Assembly (NCBI RefSeq): GCF_016748675.1
Contig: NZ_CP051534.1
Location: 1,488,001 to 1,552,000, forward strand
Origin: Helicobacter pylori
GTDB taxonomy: Bacteria > Campylobacterota > Campylobacteria > Campylobacterales > Helicobacteraceae
Length of the DNA stretch: 64,000 nt
Direction of reading: 5' to 3'
In this document: positions 48,701 to 55,125 of the stretch, one piece after another
Position numbering within the stretch: the first letter of the stretch is position 1
How the letters are laid out: every line of letters begins with the position of its first letter
Position numbers and translations under genes: made by a program
The notes under the pieces: model-generated
Told to the model about the DNA's origin: nothing
Database searches by the model: none
The model's input: only the letters and a program-made list of their open reading frames with translations

Positions 48701-49360
48701 TTAGGCATCCATGTTTCAGGCAACCCTTTAGATGAGTTTAAAGAAGAGATTAAGGGCTTTAAAAATTTAGTCAAAAGCATTGATATTGAAGAGTTAGAAA
48801 TCGGCTCGCAAGCTTATTTGCTGGGTAAAATCATGGAGGTTAAAAAGAAAATTGGCAAACGAAGCGGTAAGCCTTATGGCACAGCGGACATTTTGGATCG
48901 ATACGGCAAGTTTGAGCTCATGCTGTTTGAAAAGCAATTGAACGCTTTAGAAGAGTTGGATATTAGTAAGCCTTTAGTGTTTAAATGCAAGATTGAAGAG
49001 CAAGAAGAAGTGGCGCGATTAAGGCTTTTTGAAATCTTGGATCTAGAGAGCGCTAGAGAGGTTAAAATCCCTAAAGCCCGTTATAAAGACCCTGACAAGC
49101 AAAAAGAAGATGTGCGCGAAATCCCCCCCATGGAAATACTCGCCTCCAGCTCTTGCTCTTTAGCGATCGTGTTAGAAAACGATGTGAAAAAAGAGTTTTT
49201 AAGACAAATCAAAGAGAGCGCTTTAAAACACCAGGGCAAACGCCCCTTGTATTTGATCATCAAAGATAAGGATAAGCAATTCAAAATCCAAAGCGATCTA
49301 ATGGTAAATGAAAAGATTAAGGATGATTTTAAAGAATTAGAGTGGAGGGATTTAGCTTGA
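45725..49360 (+). CDS. dnaE: DNA polymerase III alpha subunit
   Basis: The replicative polymerase subunit, 1211 residues from ATG 45725. The in-frame ATG at 45695 lies on the -10 box, and the N-terminus MKENKTFTHLHLHTEYSLLD matches the PHP domain start, so 45725 is chosen. The PHP domain covers about 1-280; the polymerase core contains GPGRGSAAGSLVAFAL (about 384) and PDIDTDFCQRRR (about 424) with the catalytic aspartates; an OB-fold region lies near 1000-1070. The stop overlaps the pseudouridine synthase start. HP1460 equivalent. Confidence 0.96.
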   Translation: MKENKTFTHLHLHTEYSLLDGANKIKILAKRIKELGMKSVSVTDHGNMFGAIDFYTSMKKEGIKPIIGMEAYIHNDDNLSSKETKQRFHLCLFAKNQEGYENLMFLSSMAYLEGFYYFPRINKKLLREHSKGIIASSACLQGEVNYHLNTHNERNRKYGAKGYDEAKRIACEYQEIFEDDFYLEIMRHGILDQRFIDEQVIKMSLETGLKIIATNDTHYTMPNDAKAQEVAMCVAMGKTLNDKGRLKHSVHEFYIKSPEEMAKLFADIPEALENTQEIADKCVLEIDLKDDKKNPPTPPSFKFTKAYAKNEGLDFEDDASYFAHKAREGLKERLILVPKEKHDQYQERLEKEIEVITNMKFPGYMLIVWDFIRYAKEMGIPVGPGRGSAAGSLVAFALKITDIDPLKYDLLFERFLNPERISMPDIDTDFCQRRRKEIIEYMIEKYGKYNVAQVITFNKMLAKGVIRDVARVLDMPYKEADDFAKLIPNRLGITLKGYEKNGEFIEGAWELEPKIKELVESNELAKQVWEYSLNLENLNRNAGVHAAALVVDSQKELWHKTPLFASEKTGGIVTQYSMKYLEPVDLIKFDFLGLKTLTVIDDALKIIKTQHNIDVDFLSLDMDDPKVYKTIQSGDTVGIFQIESGMFQGLNKRLRPSSFEDIIAIIALGRPGPMESGMVDDFVNRKHGIEPIAYAFKELEPILKPTYGTIVYQEQVMQIVQTIGGFSLGEADLIRRAMGKKDAQIMADNKAKFVEGAKNLGHDGQKAANLWDLIVKFAGYGFNKSHSAAYAMITFQTAYLKTYYKHEFMAAMLTSESNKIESVARYIDEVRALEIEVMPPHINSSMQDFSVAEFKNQKGELEKKIVFGLGAVKGVGGEPIKNIIEERAKGDYKSLEDFISRVDFSKLTKKSLEPLVKSGSLDNLGYTRKTMLANLDLICDAGRAKDKANEMMQGGNSLFGAMEGGTKEQVILDMIDLGEHDAKTLLECEYETLGIHVSGNPLDEFKEEIKGFKNLVKSIDIEELEIGSQAYLLGKIMEVKKKIGKRSGKPYGTADILDRYGKFELMLFEKQLNALEELDISKPLVFKCKIEEQEEVARLRLFEILDLESAREVKIPKARYKDPDKQKEDVREIPPMEILASSSCSLAIVLENDVKKEFLRQIKESALKHQGKRPLYLIIKDKDKQFKIQSDLMVNEKIKDDFKELEWRDLA

Positions 49361-50130
49361 GGATCAACCAATTTTTAGCCCATTACACCAAGCACTCCAG
49401 AAGAGAAGCTGAAAAATTGGTTTTAGAAGGGCGGGTGAAAATCAATCATGAGCATGCCAAACTCGCTAGCGTGGTTAAAGAAAACGACAAGGTGTTTTTG
49501 GACAAACGACTCATTAAGCCCTTAAAAAACAAAAAATTCAGCGTGCTGGTCTATCACAAGCCAAAGGGCGAATTAGTGAGTAAGGCCGATCCCTTAAAAC
49601 GGCGCGTGATTTATGAAAGCTTGGAGAAAAAATACGCCCATTTCGCGCCGGTGGGGCGTTTGGATTTTGCGAGCGAAGGGGTGCTACTCTTAAGCGATAG
49701 TAAGGCGGTGGTGAGCGCTTTAATGCATGCGAATTTAGAAAAAGAGTATCTTGTTAAGATTCAAGGTTTTGTTACAAGAGAGATGGAAAATGCCATGCAA
49801 GAGGGCTTGAAATTAGAAAACGCTACTAAGGGAGCGCACCAAAAAACCCCCATTAAAAGCATGGAATTTGCCCCCTTTATTGGTTATGAAATCATCAAAA
49901 ACCATGCCAAATATTCTAAACTTAGAGTCGTTATCAATGAGGGGAAAAACAGAGAACTAAGGCGTTTTTTTGCGTTTTTTAACGCTGGAGTGTTGGATTT
50001 AAGGCGCGTTCGTTATGGTTTTGTGAATTTGAATGCTTTGCCGGTAGGGAAAATGCGGTTTTTAAACCGCCAAGAATACAATGAGTTGCATGCGTTTATG
50101 GCTAATAGGGCTAATGTTAAAGGGGATTAG
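49357..50130 (+). CDS. RsuA/RluB-family pseudouridine synthase
   Basis: A 257-residue RNA modification enzyme with an N-terminal S4 domain (about 1-60, RINQFLAHYTKHSRREAEKL) and a pseudouridine synthase domain. The catalytic aspartate is in GRLDFASEGVLLLSD (about residue 108). I place the start at TTG 49357, which overlaps the dnaE stop (TTGA) and follows a GGAGGG ribosome site at 49345; an ATG at 49342 would add five residues overlapping dnaE. It probably acts on 23S or 16S rRNA. HP1459 equivalent. Confidence 0.9.
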   Translation: MRINQFLAHYTKHSRREAEKLVLEGRVKINHEHAKLASVVKENDKVFLDKRLIKPLKNKKFSVLVYHKPKGELVSKADPLKRRVIYESLEKKYAHFAPVGRLDFASEGVLLLSDSKAVVSALMHANLEKEYLVKIQGFVTREMENAMQEGLKLENATKGAHQKTPIKSMEFAPFIGYEIIKNHAKYSKLRVVINEGKNRELRRFFAFFNAGVLDLRRVRYGFVNLNALPVGKMRFLNRQEYNELHAFMANRANVKGD

Positions 50131-50144
50131 CGCTTGAGTTATGC

Positions 50145-50150
50145 TATACT
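50145..50150 (+). promoter_or_regulatory. Extended -10 TGC-TATACT for thioredoxin
   Basis: TATACT preceded directly by TGC, 36 bp before the ATG at 50186. Confidence 0.55.
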
Positions 50151-50185
50151 TCGGCGGTTGGGGGAAATAAAAAATAAGGATTATC

Positions 50186-50500
50186 ATGTTAGAAGTGATT
50201 AACGGAAAGAATTACGCAGAAAAAATTGCTCATCAAGCAGTAGTGGTTAATGTGGGGGCGAATTGGTGCCCGGATTGCAGGAAGATTGAGCCGATTATGG
50301 AAAATTTAGCCAAAACTTACAAAGGCAAGGTGGAATTTTTTAAGGTTTCTTTTGATGAGAGCCAGGATCTCAAAGAGAGCTTAGGCATCCGCAAGATCCC
50401 TACTTTGATTTTTTACAAAAACGCCAAAGAAGTGGGTGAAAGGCTTGTAGAACCTAGCTCTCAAAAACCGATTGAAGACGCTCTAAAAGCGTTATTGTAA
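50186..50500 (+). CDS. Thioredoxin-like protein with CPDC active site
   Basis: A 104-residue thioredoxin. The active site reads NWCPDCRKIEP (cysteines near residues 28 and 31), so it is CPDC instead of the standard CGPC, which should change its redox potential. IRKIPTLIFYKNAKEVGERL (about 72) holds the cis-proline loop. It matches the second H. pylori thioredoxin (HP1458), distinct from TrxA. It has its own promoter and terminator. Confidence 0.9.
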   Translation: MLEVINGKNYAEKIAHQAVVVNVGANWCPDCRKIEPIMENLAKTYKGKVEFFKVSFDESQDLKESLGIRKIPTLIFYKNAKEVGERLVEPSSQKPIEDALKALL

Positions 50501-50544
50501 AGGGCATCATAAAGGGCGTTATCAAAGAGCCTTATTGTAAAAAT

Positions 50545-50577
50545 AAGAGTTTAAAAATCTTTTAACTCTTTTTTTAT
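50545..50577 (+). terminator. Terminator after thioredoxin
   Basis: AAGAGTT (50545-50551) pairs with AACTCTT (50564-50570), extended by AAAA/TTTT inside a short loop, followed by TTTTTATT. Confidence 0.6.
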
Positions 50578-50915
50578 TTAGTCTTTTTTTCTATAGTCCC
50601 TTTTTTTAGCCCCCTTTTTGATAGGGGGCTAACTTCAAATAGCTTTTATGTTATTTCTTTATCTCAAAAAATCGTTTTTTATCGTTTTTAAATCAGCATG
50701 TTTGTTAAAAAAGTTCCTTTAATTAAGCTAAAAATGAGCGGATTTGTGGTATTAATGCTTGCAGTGTGAAATTTGTAGGGCTAAAACTTGTAAAATGTGA
50801 AAAAAAAGACGCATAAAATGCTAAAATCCGCAAAAACACTGTGTGTTTAGATTAGAAGTTTAAAATTAGGAACGGAAGTATCTGTTTAAATTTTGAATAG
50901 GGAGTTTCTATCGCT
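50578..50915 (+). other. Non-coding stretch before the lpp20 operon
   Basis: I see no gene in these 338 bases. They contain an 8-bp perfect hairpin AGCCCCCT/AGGGGGCT (50608-50615 with 50623-50630) preceded by T7, a small AAACAC/GTGTTT hairpin (50834-50848), and several TAAAAT-like elements between 50740 and 50900 that probably include the lpp20 operon promoter; I cannot pick one. Confidence 0.5.
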
Positions 50916-51548
50916 ATGGTATTAAAAACAAAATTAAAAATTATAAGCTCGGTGATTTTGAGCACTTTATTGTGGGTGGGTTGTTCAAGCGAAATGGCAA
51001 CTTATCAAAATGTGAATGATGCCACTAAAAATACGACTGCAAGTATTAACAGCACGGATTTATTGCTAACCGCTAACGCGATGTTAGATTCCATGTTTAG
51101 CGACCCTAATTTTGAGCAACTCAAGGGCAAGCATTTGATTGAAGTTTCAGATGTGATTAACGACACCACGCAGCCCAATTTGGATATGAATCTTTTGACG
51201 ACTGAAATCGCACGGCAGTTGCGGTTGCGATCTAATGGGAGGTTCAATATCACAAGGGCGAGTGGAGGGAGTGGCATTGCAGCGGATAGCAGAATGGTGA
51301 AACAGCGCGAAAAAGAACGAGAGAGCGAAGAGTATAATCAAGACACCACTGTAGAAAAAGGCACTTTAAAAGCCGCCGATTTATCTTTAAGTGGTAAAGT
51401 ATCCAGTATCGCAGCCTCTATTAGTAGTTCTAGGCAGCGCTTAGACTATGACTTCACCCTAAGCCTTACCAATAGGAAAACGGGTGAAGAGGTATGGAGC
51501 GATGTTAAGCCTATTGTGAAAAATGCTAGCAATAAGCGTATGTTTTAA
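50916..51548 (+). CDS. LpoB-like lipoprotein, first gene of the lpp20 operon
   Basis: A 210-residue lipoprotein with a lipobox LLWVGC (cysteine near residue 23). The mature part follows the LpoB (penicillin-binding-protein activator) pattern: LLLTANAMLDSMFSDPNF, then ISDVINDTTQPNLDMNLLTTE-like blocks and DLSLSGKVSSIAASIS, with RLDYDFTLSLTNRKTGEEVW near the C-terminus. In E. coli LpoB stimulates PBP1b from the outer membrane; whether this protein does so here is inference. HP1457 equivalent; it precedes lpp20 by 23 bp. Confidence 0.7.
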   Translation: MVLKTKLKIISSVILSTLLWVGCSSEMATYQNVNDATKNTTASINSTDLLLTANAMLDSMFSDPNFEQLKGKHLIEVSDVINDTTQPNLDMNLLTTEIARQLRLRSNGRFNITRASGGSGIAADSRMVKQREKERESEEYNQDTTVEKGTLKAADLSLSGKVSSIAASISSSRQRLDYDFTLSLTNRKTGEEVWSDVKPIVKNASNKRMF

Positions 51549-51571
51549 ATTTATATTTGAAAGGATGAACG

Positions 51572-52099
51572 ATGAAAAATCAAGTTAAAAAAATTTTAGG
51601 GATGAGTGTGATAGCAGCGATGGTGATCGTAGGTTGCAGCCATGCCCCAAAATCAGGTATCAGCAAAAGCAATAAGGCTTACAAAGAAGCGACTAAAGGC
51701 GCTCCTGATTGGGTTGTAGGGGATTTGGAAAAAGTGGCGAAGTATGAAAAATATTCAGGGGTCTTTTTAGGAAGGGCTGAAGATTTGATCACCAATAACG
51801 ATGTGGATTACTCTACGAATCAGGCTACAGCCAAAGCCAGGGCTAATTTAGCGGCGAACCTAAAATCCACTTTACAAAAAGATTTGGAAAATGAAAAAAC
51901 CAGAACAGTAGATGCTTCTGGTAAAAGGTCCATCAGCGGCACTGATACTGAAAAAATTTCTCAATTGGTGGATAAGGAATTGATCGCTTCTAAAATGCTT
52001 GCCCGCTATGTCGGTAAAGATAGGGTTTTTGTTTTAGTGGGCTTGGATAAGCAAATTGTGGATAAAGTGCGCGAAGAGTTAGGCATGGTTAAAAAGTAG
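51572..52099 (+). CDS. lpp20: Outer-membrane lipoprotein Lpp20
   Basis: A 175-residue lipoprotein with lipobox VIVGC (cysteine at residue 22), corresponding to the well-known H. pylori surface antigen Lpp20 (HP1456). The mature part is the LPP20 domain (about residues 60-150, with [19 protein letters not shown] and alternating charged helix and strands). The same domain family includes flagellar FlgP in Campylobacter. Its molecular role is not known. AAAGGATG precedes the ATG. Confidence 0.95.
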   Translation: MKNQVKKILGMSVIAAMVIVGCSHAPKSGISKSNKAYKEATKGAPDWVVGDLEKVAKYEKYSGVFLGRAEDLITNNDVDYSTNQATAKARANLAANLKSTLQKDLENEKTRTVDASGKRSISGTDTEKISQLVDKELIASKMLARYVGKDRVFVLVGLDKQIVDKVREELGMVKK

Positions 52100-52106
52100 G
52101 GTTTTA

Positions 52107-52448
52107 ATGAAACACCTTGCTATTGCGCTTGTTTTGGTGTTGGGGGTTGTATGGGGGAAGTCCTTGCCTAAGTGGGCGAGAGATTGCTCAAAAGAAGTGC
52201 AGATTGAAAAGACCCAAACCAAAGATGAAAAAATTTTAGTGTGTGGGATGAGCGATATATTGCTTTCAGATATGGATTATAGCTTGTCCTCAGCCAGACA
52301 AAACGCCTTAGAGAAAGTGATGGAAGCTTTCAAGGGGGATAAAATAGAGATTAAGGCTAGTGAGCTAAAGGCCACTTTTATTGATACGGATAAAGTTTAT
52401 GTGCTTTTAAGGATTACTAAGAAGCATGTCGCTTTAATGAATGAGTGA
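52107..52448 (+). CDS. Secreted LPP20-like protein
   Basis: A 113-residue protein with a signal peptide (about 1-18) but no clear lipobox cysteine. The mature sequence (SARQNALEKVMEAFKGDKIE, about 73) has the same helix pattern as the LPP20 domain of the preceding gene, so it may be a small paralogue. It lies 7 bp after lpp20 and 9 bp before the next gene. HP1455 equivalent; function unknown. Confidence 0.75.
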   Translation: MKHLAIALVLVLGVVWGKSLPKWARDCSKEVQIEKTQTKDEKILVCGMSDILLSDMDYSLSSARQNALEKVMEAFKGDKIEIKASELKATFIDTDKVYVLLRITKKHVALMNE

Positions 52449-52457
52449 GGATTGATA

Positions 52458-53369
52458 ATGAAAAAGATTATTCTTGCATGCCTTGTGGCTTTTGTGGGTG
52501 CCAATTTAAGTGCAGAGCCTAAGTGGTATAGCAAGGCCTATAACAAAACGAACACCCAAAAAGGCTATCTTTATGGGAGTGGTTCAGCCACTTCTAAAGA
52601 GGCTTCTAAACAAAAAGCGTTAGCGGATTTAGTGGCTTCTATTAGCGTGGTGGTCAATTCACAAATCCATATCCAAAAAAGTCGTGTGGACAATAAGTTA
52701 AAATCCAGTGATTCGCAAACGATTAACTTAAAAACCGATGACTTGGAATTGAATAATGTAGAAATTGTCAATCAAGAAGCGCAAAAAGGGATCTACTACA
52801 CCAGAGTAAGGATTAATCAAAACCTGTTTTTGCAGGGTTTAAGGGATAAGTATAACGCTCTTTATGGGCAGTTTTCCACCTTAATGCCTAAGGTTTGTAA
52901 AGGGGTTTTTTTACAGCAATCCAAGAGCATGGGGGATTTATTGGCTAAAGCGATGCCTATAGAAAGGATTTTAAAAGCGTATTCTGTCCCGGTGGGTTCG
53001 TTAGAAAATTATGAAAAAATCTATTACCAAAACGCTTTCAAACCTAAAGTGCAAATCACTTTTGATAACAACAGCGATACAGAGATTAAAAACGCTCTCA
53101 TAAGCGCTTATGCCAGAGTGCTAACCCCTAGCGATGAAGAAAAACTCTATCAAATCAAAAATGAAGTTTTCACAGACAGCGCTAATGGCACCACACGCAT
53201 TAGAGTGGTTGTTAGCGCGAGCGATTGTCAAGGCACGCCCGTATTGAATAGAAGCCTTGAAGTGGATGAAAAGAATAAGAATTTTGCTATCACGCGCTTG
53301 CAATCTTTGCTTTATAAAGAACTGAAAGATTATGCCAATAAAGAAGGGCAAGGCAATACGGGGTTATAA
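52458..53369 (+). CDS. Secreted LPP20-domain protein (HP1454-like)
   Basis: A 303-residue secreted protein. I place the start at ATG 52458 with GAGTGAGG upstream; an in-frame TTG at 52452 would add two residues. The signal peptide ends near SAEPKW (about residue 20). The N-terminal half (GYLYGSGSATSKEASKQKAL, about 34) resembles the LPP20 domain, and the C-terminal half (about 160-300) is a separate beta-rich domain. With the three genes before it, it forms one envelope operon. Confidence 0.8.
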   Translation: MKKIILACLVAFVGANLSAEPKWYSKAYNKTNTQKGYLYGSGSATSKEASKQKALADLVASISVVVNSQIHIQKSRVDNKLKSSDSQTINLKTDDLELNNVEIVNQEAQKGIYYTRVRINQNLFLQGLRDKYNALYGQFSTLMPKVCKGVFLQQSKSMGDLLAKAMPIERILKAYSVPVGSLENYEKIYYQNAFKPKVQITFDNNSDTEIKNALISAYARVLTPSDEEKLYQIKNEVFTDSANGTTRIRVVVSASDCQGTPVLNRSLEVDEKNKNFAITRLQSLLYKELKDYANKEGQGNTGL

Positions 53370-53725
53370 GCAGGATATTAATCTTGCTTTATGCTTATTC
53401 ATTCAGTTTTGTAGCGTTATTATTTTGTTTGGCGTGGCGTTTTCGCACCCATTAAAATAACTCTCTAAAAATTCATGGCTTTTGTTCTTGCCAAATAAAC
53501 TAAAACATCATTCAATACTCTTTATCCCACAAACTTCTCTAAAACCACACCCGCTAAAAACTAAAATTAACAAAAACTAAAATCTTTTTTAAGAGTCTAC
53601 ACGAGCGAGCAAAAAGAATGACAATCAATAAAAACGAATTTTACAACAATTTTAACAACTTGGGTGCTCTCACAATCTATTACGCTTTGCATGGATTGCA
53701 CAAAGAACCTCTCTTAATACAATCT
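53370..53725. other. Intergenic junction between the HP1454-like gene and hsdS
   Basis: No established gene is seen. A 39-codon ORF on the plus strand (53618-53737, starting MTINKNEFYNNF) has no good ribosome site and overlaps the end of hsdS; it could be a remnant or chance. No clear terminator hairpin is visible after 53369. This junction links two parts of the chromosome that I recall as distant in strain 26695. Confidence 0.4.
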
Positions 53726-54274
53726 TTAATTTTTTAAAACCCTGATTTTAGCGCTCATTAAATCGTGGTTTAAAGCTTTTTTGATGTTTTCAAATTGGCG
53801 TTTTTTGTTTTTAAGGCTTGCGATCTCATTATCCAAAGCGCTTAAAATGTTAGCGATAGCGATTTGTTCGTTTAGAGGGGGTAAAAAAATAGTCTTTTCT
53901 TTATAATCTTTAAAATAAATATGCGGTATTATGCTACCGCTTGTGAAATTTTTAAAATCAAAATTAGATAACAAATAAAATAAAAACTCTGTTGTTGTTC
54001 TATGATTAGCAATTAACGCTCCCATAGTAGATAAAATATTTGTTTTAGGTGGCAAAATCCTTACTCTGCCTACACTTCCATCTTTGACAATAGAAATATA
54101 AGGCTTATCACTAATGAAAGTTGTATCTGTATAGCCTATGAAATTATTCACATCATAGACTTTAATTTTTCCTTGTTGCGTGATTTGTTCTGCACTTAAA
54201 TTTGATGTTAAATAGTTGGCAATATCCCCAAGCCTCACTCTTTGCCAATTTAAGGGCAGCATTAATGCGTCCAT
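53726..54274 (-). CDS. hsdS: Half-size type I restriction specificity subunit HsdS
   Basis: A 182-residue HsdS-like protein with only one target-recognition domain (about 10-130) and one conserved helical segment (LPPLNEQIAIANILSALDNE, about 131), ending in the typical HDLMSAKIRV close. Full HsdS subunits have two of each and about 400 residues. Half subunits of other type I systems can dimerise and recognise a palindromic split site, and that is a reasonable inference here. It overlaps the Abi-like gene by 13 bp. The start at 54274 is supported by the WQRVRLGDIANYL domain start. HP1404 equivalent (approximate). Confidence 0.8.
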   Translation of the reverse strand: MDALMLPLNWQRVRLGDIANYLTSNLSAEQITQQGKIKVYDVNNFIGYTDTTFISDKPYISIVKDGSVGRVRILPPKTNILSTMGALIANHRTTTEFLFYLLSNFDFKNFTSGSIIPHIYFKDYKEKTIFLPPLNEQIAIANILSALDNEIASLKNKKRQFENIKKALNHDLMSAKIRVLKN

Positions 54275-55039
54275 GCGTTCTTTTGAATGGTTTTAAAAAA
54301 GATAACGCGCTCTATTTTTAGGGTGTTATCAAAAGCGTTTTTAGGGTTAAAATCCAGCCTTAATAGCAGGATTTCAATGTTTTTGACTAGCGAACTTGTT
54401 TTGATTTTAGAAGGGTTGTTGTGGAATAAGTCATTCCTAGCTTTTCGTATCAAGCTGAAAGCCTTTAAAAAATGCTCCCAAGTGCCATAGGCTGGCAAAA
54501 CATGCTCGTTGTATGTTTTGTAATCTGCAAATAAGGGTTTAAAATCGCTCCAATACATTTTGATAATGGTTTTTAAAGCGCCAAGAGTGAATAAATTTAA
54601 GATTTGAAAGCCATTGTATCCTTTTAAGCTTTCTAAATGGTGGATTTTTTTTAAGCGTTCAATCTCATGGCTAAGCTTTTTAGATAAAAACCAATCGTCA
54701 ATATCCTTGCTGCTGTGTTTTTGAGCCAAAATAACCGCCATTTTAGAACGCAAAGCCGTTTCAAAAAAAATGTATCCATAAAAAAAGCATGTGGTGCGTT
54801 TTAGTCCGTTTGTTGTAAAAATGCATTAAAAAATCAAAAAGGTTATTGATTTCATTTTCTTTATTGGGGTATTTTTGTAACATAATACCTAACTCCTTAC
54901 TGGCGCCTATGAGATAGTCATAGTGTAACACGCTAATAGATTTTTTTAATTGATCTAAACCCTTATTTTTGAAAGCAAGGGGGTTTTTTAGGGCTAGATG
55001 CTTTAAAATACGATTAAAAACTTCATTTTCAAGTTCCAT
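54262..55039 (-). pseudogene. Abi/HEPN-type (abortive infection-like) protein, split by a T8 frameshift
   Basis: Two ORFs in different frames, 54761-55039 (92 codons) and 54262-54753 (163 codons from TTG), join into one product of about 258 residues if one base is removed from the T8 run at 54763-54770. The join gives WIHFFETALRSKMAVILAQ, which fits the conserved helix of Abi_2/AbiD/AbiF-like proteins. The C-terminal half has IRKARNDLFHNNPS, an R-x4-H motif as in HEPN-domain RNases. The family includes phage-defence toxins. An AGGA ribosome site precedes the first ATG. It lies between hsdM and hsdS on the same strand, so it is part of the type I operon. As read it is off. The assignment is by motif only; confirmation needs a profile search. 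Confidence 0.6.
54763..54770 (-). repeat. Homopolymer T8 (A8 on plus) frameshift site in the Abi-like gene
   Basis: Eight A bases on the plus strand. Seven (or ten) would join the two Abi-like frames; eight produce a TGA stop directly after the run. Confidence 0.85.
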
Positions 55040-55053
55040 TAAATTTCCTGTGC

Positions 55054-55059
55054 TATAAT
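55054..55059 (+). promoter_or_regulatory. Extended -10 TGC-TATAAT of the small RNA
   Basis: An exact TGCTATAAT (TG at 55051-55052, TATAAT at 55054-55059) lies 7 bp before the hairpin RNA start at A55067, the ideal distance. It faces opposite to the hsd genes. Confidence 0.75.
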
Positions 55060-55066
55060 CTCTTCT

Positions 55067-55121
55067 AGTTTGGAGGTCTCATAGCGAGGATACGCTAGTC
55101 AAAAGGCACTCCAAACTTTTT
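55067..55121 (+). ncRNA. Putative 55-nt hairpin small RNA between hsdM and the Abi-like gene
   Basis: The predicted transcript begins at A55067, 7 bp after an exact extended -10. Its first nine bases AGTTTGGAG (55067-55075) pair perfectly with CTCCAAACT (55109-55117), which is followed by TTTT (55118-55121), so the main stem is also the terminator. Inside, TAGCG (55082-55086) and CGCTA (55093-55097) form a second 5-bp hairpin. It is antisense to the 86-bp gap between hsdM and the Abi-like gene. It could regulate the operon mRNA or, if the neighbour is an RNase toxin, act as its RNA partner. I recall that an abiF RNA motif is described beside AbiF-like genes, but I cannot check membership. No AapA-like peptide frame is seen opposite. 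Confidence 0.65.
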
Positions 55122-55125
55122 AATA

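Noticed and set aside
55067-55117. tRNA-like look of the hairpin RNA (terminal stem and inner stem)
   Set aside because: It is too short at 51-55 nt, has no T-loop or D-loop consensus and ends in a terminator T-run; it fits a small RNA better.
55040-55125. An AapA/IsoA type I toxin-antitoxin locus
   Set aside because: The strand opposite to the RNA has only a 5-codon frame (ATG to TAG) and no hydrophobic peptide of the AapA kind.
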